Assembly (NCBI RefSeq): GCF_023073335.1
Contig: NZ_JADPJG010000003.1
Coordinates: forward strand, 445,076-509,075
Length of the DNA stretch: 64,000 nucleotides
Source: Bradyrhizobium sp. 21
Lineage (GTDB): Bacteria; Pseudomonadota; Alphaproteobacteria; Rhizobiales; Xanthobacteraceae
Direction: 5' to 3'
In this document: positions 44,842 to 52,980 of the stretch, in pieces
Numbering within the stretch: the stretch's first letter is position 1
How the letters are laid out: each line of letters begins with the position of its first letter
Made by a program: the position numbers and the translations under genes
The notes under the pieces: model-generated
Told to the model about the DNA's origin: nothing
Seen by the model: the letters and a program-made list of their open reading frames with translations, nothing else
Databases searched by the model: none

Positions 44842-45111
44842 CTAGAACCGGCCGCCGCCGCGCACCAGCCGCACCACCAGCAGCAGGATGACCGCGCCGA
44901 TCGCGGAATAGATGATCTCCGATATCAGCCCGGTGCCGATGTGGATGCCGAGCTTTGGAAACAGGAAGCTTGCAACCAGCGCACCGGCGATGCCGACCAC
45001 GATGTCGCCGATGATGCCGAATCCGGTTCCGCGCACCACCTTGCCGGCCAGCCAGCCGGCAACCAGGCCGACGAACAGGATGACAAGCAGGCCTTCGTTG
45101 GAAATGTACAT
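44842..45111 (-). CDS. GlsB/YeaQ/YmgE family stress-response membrane protein
   Basis: An 89-residue protein with three hydrophobic segments and the family glycine pattern: VGLVAGWLAGKVVRGTGFGI, then GDIVVGIAGALVASFLF and a final IIYSAIGAVILLLVVRLVRG. Transglycosylase-associated proteins of this type are small inner-membrane proteins induced by stress. The start at 45111 is the first Met (MYISNEGLLVILF). Single gene between the secretion genes and the ABC operon. Confidence 0.88.
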   Translation of the reverse strand: MYISNEGLLVILFVGLVAGWLAGKVVRGTGFGIIGDIVVGIAGALVASFLFPKLGIHIGTGLISEIIYSAIGAVILLLVVRLVRGGGRF

Positions 45112-45202
45112 AAGTGAGGTCCCTCTCCGTGAACGGCGCCATGGAACCGGAATCGGGATGAATGAGGTGTGAATGCGGTTCCCGCTCCCGGCCGTCCGAG
45201 TA

Positions 45203-46180
45203 TTATGACAGCGCGGTGACCGGCTCCGCCAGCACGCACCGTGCCGCCCGGCCCGGTCCGACCTCTATATTCGCCGGCAGTTGCTCCAGGCAGCGCGGCT
45301 GGGCCACGGCGCAACGAGGGGCGAAGGAGCAGTTGTGCGGCTTCTGGCCAAGCGACGGCGGGGTGCCGGGGATGGTTTCCAGCCGCTGCCCCCGCTTGGC
45401 ACCGTGGATGGTGGAGGCGAGCAGGCCCTTGGCGTAGGGGTGCACCGGTGTGCGGACGATGTCGCGAAGCGTGCCCTGCTCCACGATCTGGCCGGCATAC
45501 ATCACCGCGACGCGGTCGCAGATCTCGATGGCGACGCCGATGTCGTGGGTGACGAAGATGACGGACATGCCGAATTCGCGCTGCAGCTCGCGCAGCAGCA
45601 GCAGGATCTGGATCTGCACGGTGGCATCGAGCGCGGTGGTCGGCTCGTCCGCCAGCAAGATCTTGGGCCGGCAGGCGAGCGCCAGCGCGATCATCGCGCG
45701 CTGACGCATGCCGCCGGACATTTCGTGCGGATAGGCGTCAAGCCGGCGCTTGGCCGAGGGAATGCGCACGACCTCGAGCATTTCGAGCGCCCTCGCGCGG
45801 CCCTCCGCATCAGACTTGCCTTCGTGACGCACCACGCTTTCGGCGATCTGCGCGCCGATCGTGTAGACCGGGTCGAGCGCGAGCGCAGGCTCCTGAAAAA
45901 TCATCGACACGGTCTGGCCGCGGAACGACGAGAGCTGCTCGTCGTTCATGGCGAGCACGTCGCGGCCCATGACATTGACCTTGCCCGCGATCTGCGTGCG
46001 CTTCTTCGGCAACAGCCGCATCAGCGCGCGCAAGGTCACGCTCTTGCCTGAACCGGACTCGCCGAGCAGGCCCAGCACCTCGCCGTCACCAAGCGAAAGG
46101 CTGAGATCGTTCACGGCATAGACCGTGCGCTCGCCGGTGAAGCGGATGTTGAGGCCTGAAATATCGACGAGTTTTGTCAT
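45203..46180 (-). CDS. ABC peptide-type importer ATPase (DppD/OppD-like)
   Basis: A 325-residue ATPase. Walker A is GLLGESGSGKSVTLRA, signature EMSGGMRQRAMIALAL, Walker B KILLADEPTTALD and the switch His is in FVTHD. The C-terminal oligopeptide/dipeptide extension holds the Cys cluster CSFAPRCAVAQPRCLEQ that in this family can bind an iron-sulfur cluster. It is the last gene of the operon; its ATG overlaps the amidase stop (ATGA). Its separation from the other ATPase gene by two non-transport genes is unusual. Confidence 0.92.
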   Translation of the reverse strand: MTKLVDISGLNIRFTGERTVYAVNDLSLSLGDGEVLGLLGESGSGKSVTLRALMRLLPKKRTQIAGKVNVMGRDVLAMNDEQLSSFRGQTVSMIFQEPALALDPVYTIGAQIAESVVRHEGKSDAEGRARALEMLEVVRIPSAKRRLDAYPHEMSGGMRQRAMIALALACRPKILLADEPTTALDATVQIQILLLLRELQREFGMSVIFVTHDIGVAIEICDRVAVMYAGQIVEQGTLRDIVRTPVHPYAKGLLASTIHGAKRGQRLETIPGTPPSLGQKPHNCSFAPRCAVAQPRCLEQLPANIEVGPGRAARCVLAEPVTALS

Positions 46181-47592
46181 GACGGCAGTTTCGGCAATCG
46201 ATCGTGATAGTCGGTGGCGCGCTGGAACGCGGCGCCGATGGTGAGCAGGGTCGCTTCGTCGAAGGAGCGACCGATCAGCTGCATGCCGATCGGCAGGCCA
46301 CTCGCGGTGAAGCCCGATGGCACCGTGAGCGACGGCAGGCCGAGGAAATTCACTGGACGGGTGAACAGCGTCAGCCGCTGCAACAGCGCCGGCGCGTTCG
46401 GCCCGCCGCCGACGTCGCTCTCCGCGATCGTCGGCGCCGGCACGGGCGACGCCGGAGCGATAATCGCGTCAACGCCAGCGGTCGCCGCATTGTGCGCGGC
46501 GAGCGCAGGGCCGCGCCAGCGCATCGCCTCGAGATAGGTGATGGCGGGAACGGCGAGGCCATTTTGAAGCCGCATCAACACCTGTGGGCCATAATCCTGC
46601 GGACGCTCGATCATCCAGCGCTTGTGGAAGGCGGCCGCTTCGGCCGCGAGCACGAGTTGGCTCGCCGCGGACAATTGCCGCTGATCCGGCAGCTCGACCG
46701 TGACGACGTCGGCGCCTTCGCGCTTCAGCACCGCGATGGTCTCGTCGAGCACGCCCGCGACTTCGCTGTCGAGATCATCGACATAGAAGGAGGCGGGCAC
46801 CCCGATCTTCAGACCCTTCAGCGAGCCCTTGGTCGCACCGACATAGTCGGACAGCGGCTCGTGGCTGGCGGTCGAATCCATGGGGTCAGGGCCGGCCATC
46901 AGCGCCAGCAGCAGGGCGCAGTCCTCTGCGGTGCGCGCGAGCGGCCCGACCGTGTCGAGCGATTGCGACAGCGGCATCGCGCCGGCCCGGCTGACGCGGC
47001 CGACCGTGGTCTTCAATCCGGTGACGCCGCAGAAATGCGCGGGCATGCGGATCGAGCCGCCGGTGTCGGAGCCGAGCGCCGCATAGGTCAAGCACGCCGC
47101 GACCGCCGAGCCCGAGCCCGACGACGAGCCGCCGGTGATATGCGCGACGTTCCAGGGATTGCGCACCGGACCGTAGTGGGCGTTGTGCCCGGTCGGGCCA
47201 TAGGCGAATTCGGCGAGATGCAACGTGCCGAGACGGACCTGGCCGGCGTCCTTCAGCCGTTGCAAGGCGGTTGAGGTCGTGGTCGCGACGAAATCGCGGC
47301 GGATCAGCGAGCCGCAGGTCGCGACATGGCCGGCGTCGTAATACATGTCCTTGTGCGCGAGCGGCACGCCATGCAGCGGGCCGCGGACTTCGCCCTTGGC
47401 CATCTCCGCGTCTGCGGCATCGGCCGCCTTCAGCGCGGCCTCGGATTCAATCGACATGAAGGCGTTGAGATGCGGCTGCCACTGCGCGATACGGTGCAAA
47501 AGCGCGCGGGTCACCTCATGCGAAGACACCTGCTTCATCGCGATCGCACGCGCGACCTCGGTGAGCGTCATCAATGCAGGCTCAGAGCTCAT
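46177..47592 (-). CDS. Amidase embedded in the ABC importer operon
   Basis: A 471-residue amidase-signature enzyme with triad K81 (VPLAHKDMYY), S156 (ITGGSSSGSGSAV) and S180 (GSDTGGSIRMP). Its order after a small AtzG/GatC-like protein recalls GatA/GatC and AtzE/AtzG pairs. Both ends overlap neighbours by four bases (ATGA), so its synthesis is coupled with the importer. It probably hydrolyses an amide brought in by the transporter. It is not a close copy of the amidase at 26198. Confidence 0.92.
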   Translation of the reverse strand: MSSEPALMTLTEVARAIAMKQVSSHEVTRALLHRIAQWQPHLNAFMSIESEAALKAADAADAEMAKGEVRGPLHGVPLAHKDMYYDAGHVATCGSLIRRDFVATTTSTALQRLKDAGQVRLGTLHLAEFAYGPTGHNAHYGPVRNPWNVAHITGGSSSGSGSAVAACLTYAALGSDTGGSIRMPAHFCGVTGLKTTVGRVSRAGAMPLSQSLDTVGPLARTAEDCALLLALMAGPDPMDSTASHEPLSDYVGATKGSLKGLKIGVPASFYVDDLDSEVAGVLDETIAVLKREGADVVTVELPDQRQLSAASQLVLAAEAAAFHKRWMIERPQDYGPQVLMRLQNGLAVPAITYLEAMRWRGPALAAHNAATAGVDAIIAPASPVPAPTIAESDVGGGPNAPALLQRLTLFTRPVNFLGLPSLTVPSGFTASGLPIGMQLIGRSFDEATLLTIGAAFQRATDYHDRLPKLPS

Positions 47593-47786
47593 TTCGAGAC
47601 CTTCTCGGTCTGAGCGACCACGTAGAGCGCCGGCTCGAGGTCGAATGGCAGCGTGCCGGCGATGGCCGCAAAGCCGTCAAAAGCAGGTCCAATGGAATTG
47701 GAGATGCGCGTCGCGATCTCGTCGTCGACGGGAACGCCGGCGACTTGTGCCACAGCCTTGATCTCTCTCGTCGTTGGTCTCGTCAT
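47589..47786 (-). CDS. Small AtzG/GatC-like protein (DUF4089 type)
   Basis: A 65-residue protein. The pattern VAGVPVDDEIATRISNSIGP followed by FDGFAAIAGTLPFDLEPALY resembles AtzG (DUF4089), the small partner of the amidase AtzE, and more loosely GatC. It has no signal peptide or membrane segment. It overlaps the dppF-like stop upstream and the amidase start downstream, each by four bases (ATGA), so it is made together with the amidase. The identification rests on pattern and position rather than a search. Confidence 0.6.
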   Translation of the reverse strand: MTRPTTREIKAVAQVAGVPVDDEIATRISNSIGPAFDGFAAIAGTLPFDLEPALYVVAQTEKVSK

Positions 47787-48844
47787 GCGGTTTCCTCTCT
47801 CGGCGCGCGGCTATGGCCTGAACCCGGGATCGCCATGTAGCACGCGGCCTCGTGGCCCATTGTATCGAGCGCGGTGAGCTTTGGTGTCGCATTTGCGCAG
47901 AGCGGCTCCGCAAACGGGCAACGGGTGTGGAAGCGGCAGCCCGGCGGCGGATCGATCGGATTGGGCGGATCGCCCGTGATCGGCGGCGTCTCGGTGCGCC
48001 GGTCGGGATCGGAGGACGGCATCGCAGCCAGCAGCGCGCGCGTATAGGGATGCGCAGGCCTGTCCCAGACCTGGTCGACCGGACCGAGCTCGACGACCTC
48101 GCCGAGATACATCACCAGCACGCGATCCGAGATGTAGCGGACGACATTGAGGTCGTGGCTGATGAAGAGATAGGTCAGGCCGAACTCGCGCTTGAGATCA
48201 GCCAGAAGATTGAGCACTTGCGCCTCGACGGATTTGTCGAGCGCGGAGACCGCTTCGTCCAGAATCACCAGACGCGGCGACAGTGCCAGCGCACGTGCGA
48301 TATTGACGCGCTGGCGCTGGCCGCCGGAGATCTCGTGCGGATAGCGGTTCGCGAAGTTTGCAGGGACCAAGCCGACCTTGCCGAGCAGCTCGCGCGCCAG
48401 CGCGCGCGCCGCATGGTCCGCCATCCCGTGCACCTTCGGACCGAAGGCAATCGATTCCTCGATGGTGAGGCGCGGATTGAGCGAGGCGTAGGAATCCTGG
48501 AACACCATCTGCATGCCGCGGCGCAACTCGCGCAAGGACAGCGTCTGGCCGACGGCCATGCCGTCGTAGATGATGGCGCCGGTATCGCGCGGCATCAGGT
48601 GCATCAGCAGCCGCGCCGTGGTCGATTTGCCGCAGCCGGATTCGCCGACGATGCCGACGGTCTCGCCCTTGGCGACGGAGAAGGAAACGTTGTCCACCGC
48701 GCGCACGGTGCGCCTTGCGGCGAACAGTCCACCGCGCACGGGGAAGTGCTTGGTGAGGCCATTGACCTGAAGCAGCGGCTGCGCGACGCCGCCGATGTCT
48801 TCCACGGGCTCCAGCATGGCGACGGAGGCGTTGGTCTCGCTCAT
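47783..48844 (-). CDS. ABC peptide-type importer ATPase (DppF/OppF-like)
   Basis: A 353-residue ATPase with Walker [17 protein letters not shown], signature [18 protein letters not shown], Walker [15 protein letters not shown] and switch His in FISHD. The C-terminal [14 protein letters not shown] is the Cys cluster of the oligopeptide ATPase family. The start at 48844 ([15 protein letters not shown]) lies 2 bases after the permease stop; the much longer open frame to 49792 is a shadow of the permease gene. Confidence 0.92.
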   Translation of the reverse strand: MSETNASVAMLEPVEDIGGVAQPLLQVNGLTKHFPVRGGLFAARRTVRAVDNVSFSVAKGETVGIVGESGCGKSTTARLLMHLMPRDTGAIIYDGMAVGQTLSLRELRRGMQMVFQDSYASLNPRLTIEESIAFGPKVHGMADHAARALARELLGKVGLVPANFANRYPHEISGGQRQRVNIARALALSPRLVILDEAVSALDKSVEAQVLNLLADLKREFGLTYLFISHDLNVVRYISDRVLVMYLGEVVELGPVDQVWDRPAHPYTRALLAAMPSSDPDRRTETPPITGDPPNPIDPPPGCRFHTRCPFAEPLCANATPKLTALDTMGHEAACYMAIPGSGHSRAPREETA

Positions 48845-48846
48845 GG

Positions 48847-49749
48847 CTAGTTCCTGATGTCCATGGCGCTGCGCAGGCCATCCGAGAGCAGATTGAAGCA
48901 GATCGAGACCGCGAAGATCATCGCGCCCGGAAGTGCTGCGACCCAGGGATTGACGTAGATCGCGGTGCGCAAGGTGTTCAGCATCAGGCCCCATTCCGGC
49001 TCCGGCGGCTTGGTGCCGAGGCCGAGGAAGGAGAGACCGGCGGCTAGGATCATCGACACCGAGATCAGGCTGGTGGCATAGACGAAGATCGAACCGAGCA
49101 CATTGCCGAGAATGTGAACGCGCATGATGGTGAACGGCCCCGCGCCCGAGGCACGCGCGGCCTCGACGAAATCCATATTGCGCACGCCCGTGGTGACGCT
49201 TTCGGCGACGCGGGTGATCTGCGGCACGAACACGACGGTCAACGACACGATGGAATTGAGGATGCCCGCGCCCAACGCGCCGGAAATCGCGATCGCCAGC
49301 AGCACGGACGGAAAGGCGTAGAACACGTCGATCGTGCGCATGATCGCCGTGTTGAGCTTGCCGCCGACATAGCCTGCGACGAGGCCGAGCGAGGTGCCGA
49401 TACAGAAGGCGAGGATGACCGGCAGGATGCCGATGAGGAGCGACAGCCGGCCGCCATAGATCAGCCGCGCCAGCATATCGCGGCCGAGCTCGTCGGTGCC
49501 GAGCGGGTAACCGGTTGTGCCGATGTGGCGCAGGCGCCGGATCATCGAGCCCTTGTAGGGATCCTCCAGACCCAACCAGGGCGCAACGATCGCGGAGAGG
49601 AAGATCAGCAGCAGCACCAGCGCGCAAACCATGCTGACCTTGTCGCGCCGGATGCGGCGGCCGACGGTGGCCCAATAGCCGCGCGCCTTGGTCGCAGGCG
49701 CGGCCTGAAGCGCGGCGTCGCTGGTGACGGACAACGGAAGCTCGCTCAT
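48847..49749 (-). CDS. ABC peptide-type importer permease (DppC-like)
   Basis: A 300-residue inner-membrane permease with an N-terminal extension, the first helix MVCALVLLLIFLSAIVAPWL, and the conserved DppC segments GTDELGRDMLARLIYGGRLS and RASGAGPFTIMRVHILGNVL (EAA-like loop). About six helices. It pairs with the DppB-like permease, but a 208-base repeat-containing gap separates the two genes. Confidence 0.92.
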   Translation of the reverse strand: MSELPLSVTSDAALQAAPATKARGYWATVGRRIRRDKVSMVCALVLLLIFLSAIVAPWLGLEDPYKGSMIRRLRHIGTTGYPLGTDELGRDMLARLIYGGRLSLLIGILPVILAFCIGTSLGLVAGYVGGKLNTAIMRTIDVFYAFPSVLLAIAISGALGAGILNSIVSLTVVFVPQITRVAESVTTGVRNMDFVEAARASGAGPFTIMRVHILGNVLGSIFVYATSLISVSMILAAGLSFLGLGTKPPEPEWGLMLNTLRTAIYVNPWVAALPGAMIFAVSICFNLLSDGLRSAMDIRN

Positions 49750-49804
49750 CGGCTAGCCCCGCTTGGATATTGGGGGGAACGGTGCGCGCCAAGGACGCGG
49801 TGCA

Positions 49805-49920
49805 CCTCTCCCGCTTGCGGGAGAGGTCGGGGCGAAGCGCCGGGTGAGGGTTCTCTCATCTTGGGGGTTCTCGATGCGGAGACACCCCCACCCCTACCCT
49901 CCCCCGCAAGCGGGAGAGGG
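49805..49920. repeat. Inverted repeat pair with CTCTCCCGC arms inside the ABC operon
   Basis: A left hairpin CCTCTCCCGC-TT-GCGGGAGAGG (49805-49826) and a right hairpin CCCGC-AA-GCGGG within 49898-49920 flank a short spacer. The two halves are also complementary. The element lies between dppB-like and dppC-like genes, transcribed across it. Confidence 0.8.
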
Positions 49921-49957
49921 AGTACACTTCTTGCGTGGCTACAGCTGGGCTCATCGG

Positions 49958-50911
49958 CTAGCCCCGCTTGATGCGCGGATCGATCGCGGCTTGCGCGATG
50001 TCGACCAGCAGATTGAGGAAGACGAAGAACAGCGCCAGCACCAGGATCGTGCCTTGCAGCAGCGGCAGGTCGCGCTGGAAGATCGCCGAATTGAGCAGGA
50101 ATCCCGAGCCCGGCCAGGAGAACACGGTCTCGATCAGGATCGAGCCGCCGAGCATGTAGCCCAGTTGGAGCCCCATCACTGCGAGCGCGGTGGGTGCGGC
50201 GTTCTTGATGACGTGACGGAATACGCCGCGCTCATGCAGGCCCTTTGCACGCAGCGCCTCGACGAAATCCTGGCTGAGGATGTCGCCGGTGAGTGCACGC
50301 ACGGTTCGGGTGACGATGCCCATCGGGATCACCGAGGTCGTGATCGCCGGCAGCACGAGATATTGCAGATGCGCCCAGTCCCAGGCCCAGGCGGCCGAGC
50401 CGCCGGGTCCGGCACCAACGGCAGGCAGCCAGTTCAGCTGGACCGAAAAGATGATGACGAGCACCATGCCGAGCCAGTAATGCGGCACCGAAACGCCGGC
50501 GATGGCAAAGGACGTCGCCAGCTTGTCGATCCAGGTCTCACGGAAATAGCCGGCGATCAGGCCGAGCAGGATGCCCATGGTGAAGCCGATGATGGCCGCG
50601 GCAATCGCGAGCGTGACGGTGTTGCTGACCGCGCGCATGACTTCGGCGAGCACGGGGCGCCCCGTGGCAATGGAATTGCCGAGATCGCCATGCAGCGCGC
50701 GCAACAGCCAAAGCCCGAACTGCACCGGCAGCGGCCGGTCAAAGCCATAGGCGGCGCGGAGCTGCGCCGCGAGCTCTTGCGAGGCGTCGGCCGGCAGCAC
50801 AGCGACGAGCGGATCGCCCGGCGTGATGTGCACGAGCAGAAAGCACACCAGCGCCACGCTGATGACGATCGGGACGACATAGACGATGCGTCTGGCGATA
50901 TAGGCGAGCAC
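49958..50911 (-). CDS. ABC peptide-type importer permease (DppB-like)
   Basis: A 317-residue permease. The first helix IVYVVPIVISVALVCFLLVH is followed by ITPGDPL, the DppB N-terminal hallmark; the EAA loop is ALRAKGLHERGVFRHVIKN. The start is the GTG at 50911 (VLAYIARRIVY), since no ATG precedes the helix and the longer frame to 51073 runs through the intergenic repeat. It lies downstream of the binding-protein gene with a 195-base gap that holds another inverted repeat. Confidence 0.9.
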   Translation of the reverse strand: MLAYIARRIVYVVPIVISVALVCFLLVHITPGDPLVAVLPADASQELAAQLRAAYGFDRPLPVQFGLWLLRALHGDLGNSIATGRPVLAEVMRAVSNTVTLAIAAAIIGFTMGILLGLIAGYFRETWIDKLATSFAIAGVSVPHYWLGMVLVIIFSVQLNWLPAVGAGPGGSAAWAWDWAHLQYLVLPAITTSVIPMGIVTRTVRALTGDILSQDFVEALRAKGLHERGVFRHVIKNAAPTALAVMGLQLGYMLGGSILIETVFSWPGSGFLLNSAIFQRDLPLLQGTILVLALFFVFLNLLVDIAQAAIDPRIKRG

Positions 50912-50925
50912 TGGTGTTCTTTCTT

Positions 50926-51083
50926 CCTTCTCCCCTTGTGGGAGAAGGTGGCGCGCGATCCGCGCGCCGAATGAGGGGTTGTTTCCGCGAACGTATTGCT
51001 TCGTTGAGAGGTCAGCTCCCGCGGAGAGAGACCCCTCACCCGGCTTCGCTAACGCGAAGCCACCCTCTCCCACAAGGGAGAGG
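50926..51083. repeat. Inverted repeat pair with CCTTCTCCC/CCCTCTCCC arms inside the ABC operon
   Basis: Left hairpin CCTTCTCCC (50926-50934) with GGGAGAAGG (50940-50948); right hairpin CCCTCTCCC (51062-51070) with GGGAGAGGG (51075-51083). Further inner parts GAATGAGGGG and CCCCTCACCC also pair. It fills the gap between the binding protein and dppB-like genes. Confidence 0.8.
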
Positions 51084-51106
51084 GTGCACTGAGTTCGTTG
51101 CGATAG

Positions 51107-52768
51107 TTACGGCGTCAGCGACACCAGCGAGAAGTCGATGAACCAGCTCTTCGGCTGCACGACGCCTGTCACCTTCGGGCTGATGGCGCGGGGGCCGACG
51201 TCGTGGGCGACGTAGAGGAAGGCTGCGTCGTCGACCGAGGCCGCGTGCAGTTCGGCGAGTGCGGCGTCGCGCGCGGCGGGATCGAAGGTCTGCCGCGCCT
51301 TCTTCACCAGCTCGTCGAATTTGGGGTTGTTGATGAAGCCCCAATTGTTCGAAACCGGCGGCGCCATGCCCGATTGCAGGAAGCGCACCAGCGCGAAGAA
51401 CGGGTCCATCGCCGCATAGGTGACGTTGGTCGCGCTCGAACCGTTGGCGCTGGGATCCTTGGCGCCGCGGCGCCAATTGGTGAATAGCGTATTCCACTCG
51501 ATGACGTCGAGCTGCACGTCGAAATAGCATTCGGCGAGCGCCTGCTGGAGATATTCGTTCATCGGCAGCGGCTGCATCTGGCCCGAGCCGGACGCCGAGG
51601 TCTGGGTCTTGACCGTCAGCTTCTTGTTCGGACCGAAACCGGCCTCCTGCATCAGTTTCTGCGCTGCCGCCTTGTCATACTTGATCTCGAAGGTCGGCTT
51701 GCCCCGCCAGGGATGGCCGGGCTCGAAGGTGCCGGTCGCCGGCACCATCAGCCCCGCGAGCAGGCCGTCCTTGAGGCCTTCGCGATCGACGCAGAGGTTT
51801 GCGGCCTTGCGGACGCGGATGTCGTTCCAGGGCGAGCCCTCGACGCGCGAAAACTGCCAGGGCCAGACGTGCGGCTGCTCGTTGGCGTAGAGCTTGAAGC
51901 CGCGCTGCTTCAGCTCGGGCAGCGCATCCGGCGCCGGCGCCTCGACCCAATCGACCTGTCCGGAGAGCAGCGCCGCGGTGCGTGCATTCGCTTCCGGCAT
52001 CGGCAGCAGCACCATCTTGTCGACCTTGGGCACGCGCGCCTTGTCCCAATAGCTCGCGTTCTTGACCAGCTCGAGCCGCTCGCGCGGCGTGAAGCCCGCC
52101 ATCTTCCACGGGCCGGTGCCCGCGGCATCCTTGGCGAACGCGGTCCAGGCAGCTTGCGACTTCGCCTTGGCGTCGACGCCCTCCGCCTTCTCATAGAAAT
52201 GCTGCCACTTCGTCGGGCTCGCCATGAACAAATTGGTGAGGTTGATCGGCAGGAAGCTGTCGGGCTCCTTGGTGGTGAGCTCGACCGTCATGTCGTCGAT
52301 CTTCTTCGCCGAGGCGAGCGTCGGCATGCGCGACGCCGTCACGCCGACCTGGCTGGCGTCGAATTGCGGCGCGTCCTGCTTCAGCACTTTCTCGACGTTC
52401 CACACCACGGCATCGGCATTGAACGGCGAGCCGTCATGGAAGGTGACGCCGGGACGCAGCTTGAAGGTCCATTTGGTCTTGTCGGCATCGTCGACCTTCC
52501 ACTCGGTCGCGAGGCCGGGGATCACCACGCTCGGCTTGTCGGCCGAGGACAGGTCCCAGCCGGTCAGCCCGTCATACATGGTGAGGCCGGTGAAGCGATT
52601 ACCTTCAAAACCCTGATCGGGCTGTCCCAGCGTGCGCGGAATATCGGCGGCGGTCATCCCGATGCGCAGCACGGTTTCGGCACTCGCCACGCCCGGCCAT
52701 GCGGCGGCGCTGCCGAGCGCCAGCAACGCGATCAGCGCCGCGCGGGTCTTGTTCTTCTTGATAGGCAT
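51107..52768 (-). CDS. ABC importer substrate-binding protein (SBP family 5), operon copy
   Basis: A 553-residue family 5 periplasmic binding protein. The signal peptide is MPIKKNKTRAALIALLALGS, cleaved near VASA, and the mature start ETVLRIGMTAADIPRTLGQP is followed by PGLATEWKVDD and the family core KLRPGVTFHDGSPFNADAVVWN. It presumably binds a peptide or amide-type substrate and is the first gene of the ABC importer operon. The start at 52768 gives a good signal peptide; the frame upstream to 52822 does not. It is paralogous to the divergent gene at 52981. Confidence 0.9.
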   Translation of the reverse strand: MPIKKNKTRAALIALLALGSAAAWPGVASAETVLRIGMTAADIPRTLGQPDQGFEGNRFTGLTMYDGLTGWDLSSADKPSVVIPGLATEWKVDDADKTKWTFKLRPGVTFHDGSPFNADAVVWNVEKVLKQDAPQFDASQVGVTASRMPTLASAKKIDDMTVELTTKEPDSFLPINLTNLFMASPTKWQHFYEKAEGVDAKAKSQAAWTAFAKDAAGTGPWKMAGFTPRERLELVKNASYWDKARVPKVDKMVLLPMPEANARTAALLSGQVDWVEAPAPDALPELKQRGFKLYANEQPHVWPWQFSRVEGSPWNDIRVRKAANLCVDREGLKDGLLAGLMVPATGTFEPGHPWRGKPTFEIKYDKAAAQKLMQEAGFGPNKKLTVKTQTSASGSGQMQPLPMNEYLQQALAECYFDVQLDVIEWNTLFTNWRRGAKDPSANGSSATNVTYAAMDPFFALVRFLQSGMAPPVSNNWGFINNPKFDELVKKARQTFDPAARDAALAELHAASVDDAAFLYVAHDVGPRAISPKVTGVVQPKSWFIDFSLVSLTP

Positions 52769-52980
52769 CGTCTCAGTCCTCTTCCGGCTTTCAATGACTA
52801 ATTTTGATGCAAACGTATGCAATGGCTATGCCAATGGGGAAACTTTTTCTGCCAATTGCCCCTGCGACGACAAGTCCTTGTGATCGGACGCCCGAGAAGG
52901 CACTCGCTGCCTATTCTGGCATCAAGATTGCAGGTTTGGTTCCGATTTCTCCCTTGAATTTCTCCTTGGAGCTTTGGGCC

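Noticed and set aside
48847..49792. N-terminal extension of the DppF-like ATPase through the DppC-like gene
   Set aside because: The extension is an alternate frame of the permease; the real start at 48844 gives the usual ATPase N-terminus.
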